64,000 bases of DNA from Sphagnum magellanicum (Eukaryota; Streptophyta; Sphagnopsida; Sphagnales; Sphagnaceae): contig CM038909.1 of assembly GCA_021904315.1 (NCBI GenBank), forward strand, positions 20,746,212 to 20,810,211, written 5' to 3'. The notes beneath the pieces are model-generated. The model was not told where the DNA came from. It saw only the letters and a program-made list of their open reading frames with translations, and searched no databases. Made by a program: the position numbers and the translations under genes. Positions 60,425 through 64,000 of the stretch are shown piece after piece; positions within the stretch are counted from its first letter, which is position 1; each line of letters opens with the position of its first letter.

Positions 60425-62402
60425 AGTCAATGGGACTTGTGGTTGCCATATAAAAAGTGGGTTTCGGGTCCAATTCACCAAATAGGGTGTGTTGAATGTG
60501 TTGTATTTTGTAAATGGATGCAACTAAAGTGTTATGCCAATGCGGGTTCTCAAGAATCACACGAGTACTTAGGGTTGAAATTCAAAGTCGAAACCTAAGG
60601 TGAAGGTTGGGCAAAATGTCGATCCTATTTCAATAGTTCAAAAATACACCACTCATAACAAAGGAAATTTAATAGTTTAACCCTATAGGGGTGAAGAGCC
60701 AATCAATCATGCGTAGTTAGCAAACTAAATGTCTCATGGGTTATGATGTATAACATTCCCAAGATCTATTTATCAAAAAAATATTGTGTTCTTTTTGAGG
60801 TATTTATCTTTAAAAGCACATATTTGATTTTAACTATATGAAATTAAAAGTTCATAACAAAAGAATTGCCACTTTCGGCATACACATGTAGTCAAAAAAA
60901 CTTATTGATAATTGTTGCATCAAGGCTTTACCCTCTAAGTTTAAACTGACTACTCCCACCTCTTTATTACATTTACCTCTTCATCCATGGGTTTTGCTGT
61001 ACAAGTCTTGAAGAGTAAAAGAGTTCCACATAAAGACAACTCTATTCATTCAGTTTCCATTCATAAATGCTTTTGCACTCACTAAAATCTTTCACAACCT
61101 CCATGGATCATGTTATTTTACTAGCTTTTCTCTCCTTGAAATAAATATATATATGTTTTCTCAAAACAAACTTTTAGGTTCCTAAATTGAATGGACTTAA
61201 TGATCCAATTTTAAAAATTGTAAATTGCATATATCCTATAAAGTTTCGTATTGCATATGAAGAGTTGCAAATCAATTCAACAAGGCACAAAGTTGCATTC
61301 ACATTGCAAAAGTTATAACAAATTTCAAAATTTCTTAAATCCAAATCTTTAATTTTTGGTATCTTTTTTTTTGCTTGTGGTGCAACCATATGGCATGGAA
61401 AGCTCAATATCATGAATCACAAGCATAACCTAAAATTTAAAAATAAATAAAATTTCAATATCCAAATTGACTAATAAAATGAACTACTTACTATTGTGGT
61501 TGACACCCGGGGGGGGGGGGGGATGTTTATTCTTCTTCAATCCATTTCAATTCTCAACTATCCTTGCAAGGTATTTCCTCTATAATTTTCATACATTCAT
61601 TGCCATTGAGCACATTTAAATTTGATGTTGTTGTATCAAGTATCATTTACAAACCTTGTTAATATTAAAATGTTTATTGATGTGTGGGACACCAAGTCAT
61701 TCATAATAATTAATGTTTCACACCCAACTAGAGCATGGAATTGTTATTGTCAAGATGTTTCAACTAGAGCTCCATAGATGACAACATCATTTCAATTGGT
61801 GGAATCAAATAAACATATTGTATTCCTCCTTCTGAGTTCAACATTGATTTATATCTAAATTCATACACTTTTGTAAAACAAAAAGGTTAAATGACTCAAT
61901 TTTTTTTGCTTTCTATATATTTTGGACAATGTTTCATTATCCTTTTTGTTTTTTACATCATGACATGCATATTTGTATGATTTGAAATTGTTTGCAAATG
62001 AAGTTTGTAATTTCAAATGTTGTTTCAAACATGACAATAAAAGTATTATATGCTTGTCAAAGGTGACACATTTGTAGAAGAGTAGGGTAGTAGAGTCTAT
62101 TGCATCAAATTGTTGGAATTTGTGAACCCACCTATTTGTACCATCCTTGCGCTCCCAATTTTAAAACAATTCCAGGCATGGAATTGTATTCACCATTTTT
62201 GATAGAATTTCACCAACCTCATTCATTTTCTTGGATTTAAGGTTGCCCACCTATCGGACCTTCCCACCCATCAAATTGCATATTTTCACAAGTGTTAATT
62301 GATCAATCCACTAAAATAACAATTTTTTTAATTGGACGCCTTTGAATAAAAAACCATACACATAGAATGCAAGAGAAGAGTTACATATAAACTTTCACTC
62401 AC
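60425..62402. other. AT-rich stretch, no gene recognised
   Basis: The last exon of the P450 gene (after the heme-binding exon) should lie here on the minus strand, but no matching segment (usually a Gly-rich stretch leading to PFPVP) was found. A pure poly-G run is at 61509-61522. Confidence 0.5.
61509..61522. repeat. Poly-G run
   Basis: Fourteen consecutive G after 'gacaccc'. Confidence 0.95.
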
Positions 62403-63576
62403 CTATATTTGGTCGTGAAATGATGCAAGAAAATAAACATTTCTAGTTGTGCTAATTCTCTTCCTAGACACACGTGTGCACCGTTCCCAAAAGGTGTATA
62501 AGTAAATGGCTTTGGTGCCACCTGCAAACACATAATGTTGCTATTAATCCCATTCTTCAAAGACATCTTATTCACCATACTCTTGTAATTCACCAAAAGA
62601 AAACAAACATCACTTAGTATAAAATTAACGGATTAAATTCAAGACAAAACACCAAGATATACATGTATCATACATATAATTTCTCATCAATGCATTGTAA
62701 TTTCCTTAACTTATGTACTTTGAAAAATACTCTATTAAAAAAAAAGGGAGAAAGTTCATTCATATACATCACACACCATGTGCATTGCACCAATGGAACT
62801 TCAATTCTAGTTTGTTAATCCACATACAAGGTGAACAATGAAATTAAGAGGTTGTTGTATTGTAATGAAACCTCGAATCGATTATGATCAAACTTGTTAG
62901 GAGAAGGGTAGTTTTGAGCATCAAGGTGGAATGTTGTGTGTACCACCATCACTCTCCAACCTTTTGGTATTAAATAACCTATATGCATTTCCCTGAACAA
63001 ATTTTGTACTTGAAATGTATTCCGAGTGCCAACCTCCACATTCCCTCATTCAATGCAACAATAACATATACATCTTTTCTTTTTCAAAGTACATGCATGT
63101 TGTTAATGGCTATTTACCTTCACATATAAGCATTGAAATCACATCAACTATTTATTTGGGTCTATGGTATATATCAAGAATCTCAAATTTATTTGTTGAA
63201 AAAAACGTATTACCATTATATGCAATGTCTTCGAGAGCTTCGCGATATGAGAAGTCAACGACATTGGCAATTCTGAGTGTTTCTTTTATCACCTATATCC
63301 AAAAGAGAATTAGAACAATCAAGCCAAATTGTGCAACCTTTTTTTTGACATTCTTGTTTCCAATAGTTTTGTCTTTTGTTACTTCGTACATGATGGTTGC
63401 ACCCACAAAAAGAGAAAAAAAAAATTCATGTGTATGCCTCAATTTGTTATGATATAAATTTTGATTGAACGTTAGATAATTGATACCCGTTGGGTGATCA
63501 ACATGTCCTTGATGTCAGTCCATGTCAAGGGTTGATCCGGAACTTGCTTTCTTTGCACAATCTTGTCATGTTCATC
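62403..63576 (-). CDS. Cytochrome P450, CYP85 clan (CYP707A/CYP88-like), partial
   Basis: Heme monooxygenase of the ER membrane. The CYP85 clan includes abscisic acid 8'-hydroxylases and gibberellin and brassinosteroid oxidases. Four minus-strand exons join in phase: 63576-63487 (30 codons, contains QPLTWTDIKDMLITQR), 63292-63214 (VIKETLRIANVVDFSYREAL, with the K-helix ExxR as ETLR), 62978-62872 (GYLIPKGWRVMVVHTTFHLD and YPSPNKFDHNRFE) and 62521-62403 (FTYTPFGNGAHVCLGRELAQ, the heme-binding loop with the Cys ligand, then LEMFIFLHHFTTKY). The YLIPKGW and RFEVAPKP wording is closest to CYP707A, whereas HLD-Q-YPSP recalls CYP88; usual CYP707 has CPGNELA where this has CLGRELA. The first half of the protein (oxygen-binding I-helix and N-terminal anchor) must lie beyond 64000. 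The C-terminal exon is not seen, so the copy could be truncated. No stop or frameshift is found in the four exons. It lies in unusually AT-rich surroundings. Confidence 0.88.
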
Positions 63577-64000
63577 CTACACAAGCTCACAAAAGTTGTC
63601 TTGATTAAAAGGCCATCCAAAAAGACCCAAACTAACATTCTTTTAGCTTTCATCACCATTGTAAATTTTATATTCTAATATCATATAAATAATAAATCAT
63701 AAATATATATATCAAGATACATGACCAAACATGAAGTGTGAGTGCTCCAACTAAAAACATGGAGGTGGGTAGGTTTACTCTACTCACCTACCTACTTGAC
63801 CCTATTGGATAGGTAGGTAAGTAGGTTTAGTTAATGTACAATTTTTAGTCACACAAACTAATCGATATCACATATGTTTTTGTTGTAACCCAATTTTTTA
63901 TTTTTTTTATCACATTTGATTGAAATTTTGAGGCCATTAGAGAATTTTGGGGATTAGAATTGGGTTGATACCGTAAGTTCATCCAACAAGGATGCATTTT
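63577..64000. other. AT-rich sequence at the right edge, likely P450 intron
   Basis: No further P450 exon seen up to the window end. A TAGG/TAGGT simple stretch (aggtaggtaagtaggttta and its inverted neighbour near 63765-63800) is present. Confidence 0.5.

Noticed and set aside
1..64000. tRNA, rRNA or CRISPR-like loci
   Set aside because: No cloverleaf with A and B boxes, no rRNA landmark and no repeat-spacer array was recognised by eye; the regular repeats are tandem satellites without unique spacers.

Overview
The window is nuclear DNA of a land plant. Four of its gene models belong to plant families (a serine carboxypeptidase-like protein, a COMT-type O-methyltransferase, a group A ABRE-binding bZIP and a CYP85-clan cytochrome P450). 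Introns are short GT-AG introns, and short TTTAGGG telomere-type tracts occur at three places. The glycine/methionine-rich bZIP flank and the overall style would fit a seed-free plant (moss, lycophyte or fern), but I cannot place it further. Most of the window is AT-rich, gene-poor DNA with many decayed repeats. Islands of near-balanced base composition mark genes and one Helitron.

Layout. 0.2-0.6 kb: degenerate minisatellite. 1.8-4.3 kb: a broken multi-exon coiled-coil gene (+). 4.4-12.3 kb: AT-rich, no convincing gene. 12.7-13.5 kb: one clear and one weak coding exon of an unrecognised minus-strand gene. 14.4-18.7 kb: a complete ten-exon serine carboxypeptidase-like gene (-) whose exon phases all join into a 469-residue protein. 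19-30 kb: repeats, namely two copies of a ~250 bp dispersed repeat, a 35 bp minisatellite capped by a ~110 bp block, a hAT transposase remnant and three small tandem arrays. 30.9-31.3 kb: first exon of an O-methyltransferase with no visible continuation. 35.4-37.2 kb: a decayed PIF1-like helicase joined to an endonuclease/exonuclease/phosphatase domain (-), the arrangement known from Helentron-type rolling-circle elements. 38.4-39.2 kb: two exons of an ABI5/AREB-type bZIP with a frameshift (-). 40.3-45.8 kb: a large autonomous-type Helitron (+) with Rep, 5'-3' helicase, three introns and nine in-frame stops. 46.4-48.0 kb: a 43 bp minisatellite, then a ~185 bp satellite-like array. 54.9-56.3 kb: three more tandem arrays. 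56.8-59.8 kb: a six-exon gene (+) with a Pro/Gln/Tyr/Gly-rich C-terminus, not recognised. 62.4-63.6 kb: four consecutive exons of a P450 (-), truncated at the right by the window edge.

The genes do not form a functional cluster. The carboxypeptidase is secretory, the P450 and O-methyltransferase would be enzymes of hormone or phenolic metabolism, and the bZIP family acts in abscisic acid signalling, but linkage here looks incidental. The strongest observations are two unrelated rolling-circle transposon types about 3 kb apart, and a terminal block shared between the Helentron-like remnant and a minisatellite-bearing element 15 kb away, which would fit an autonomous/non-autonomous pair.
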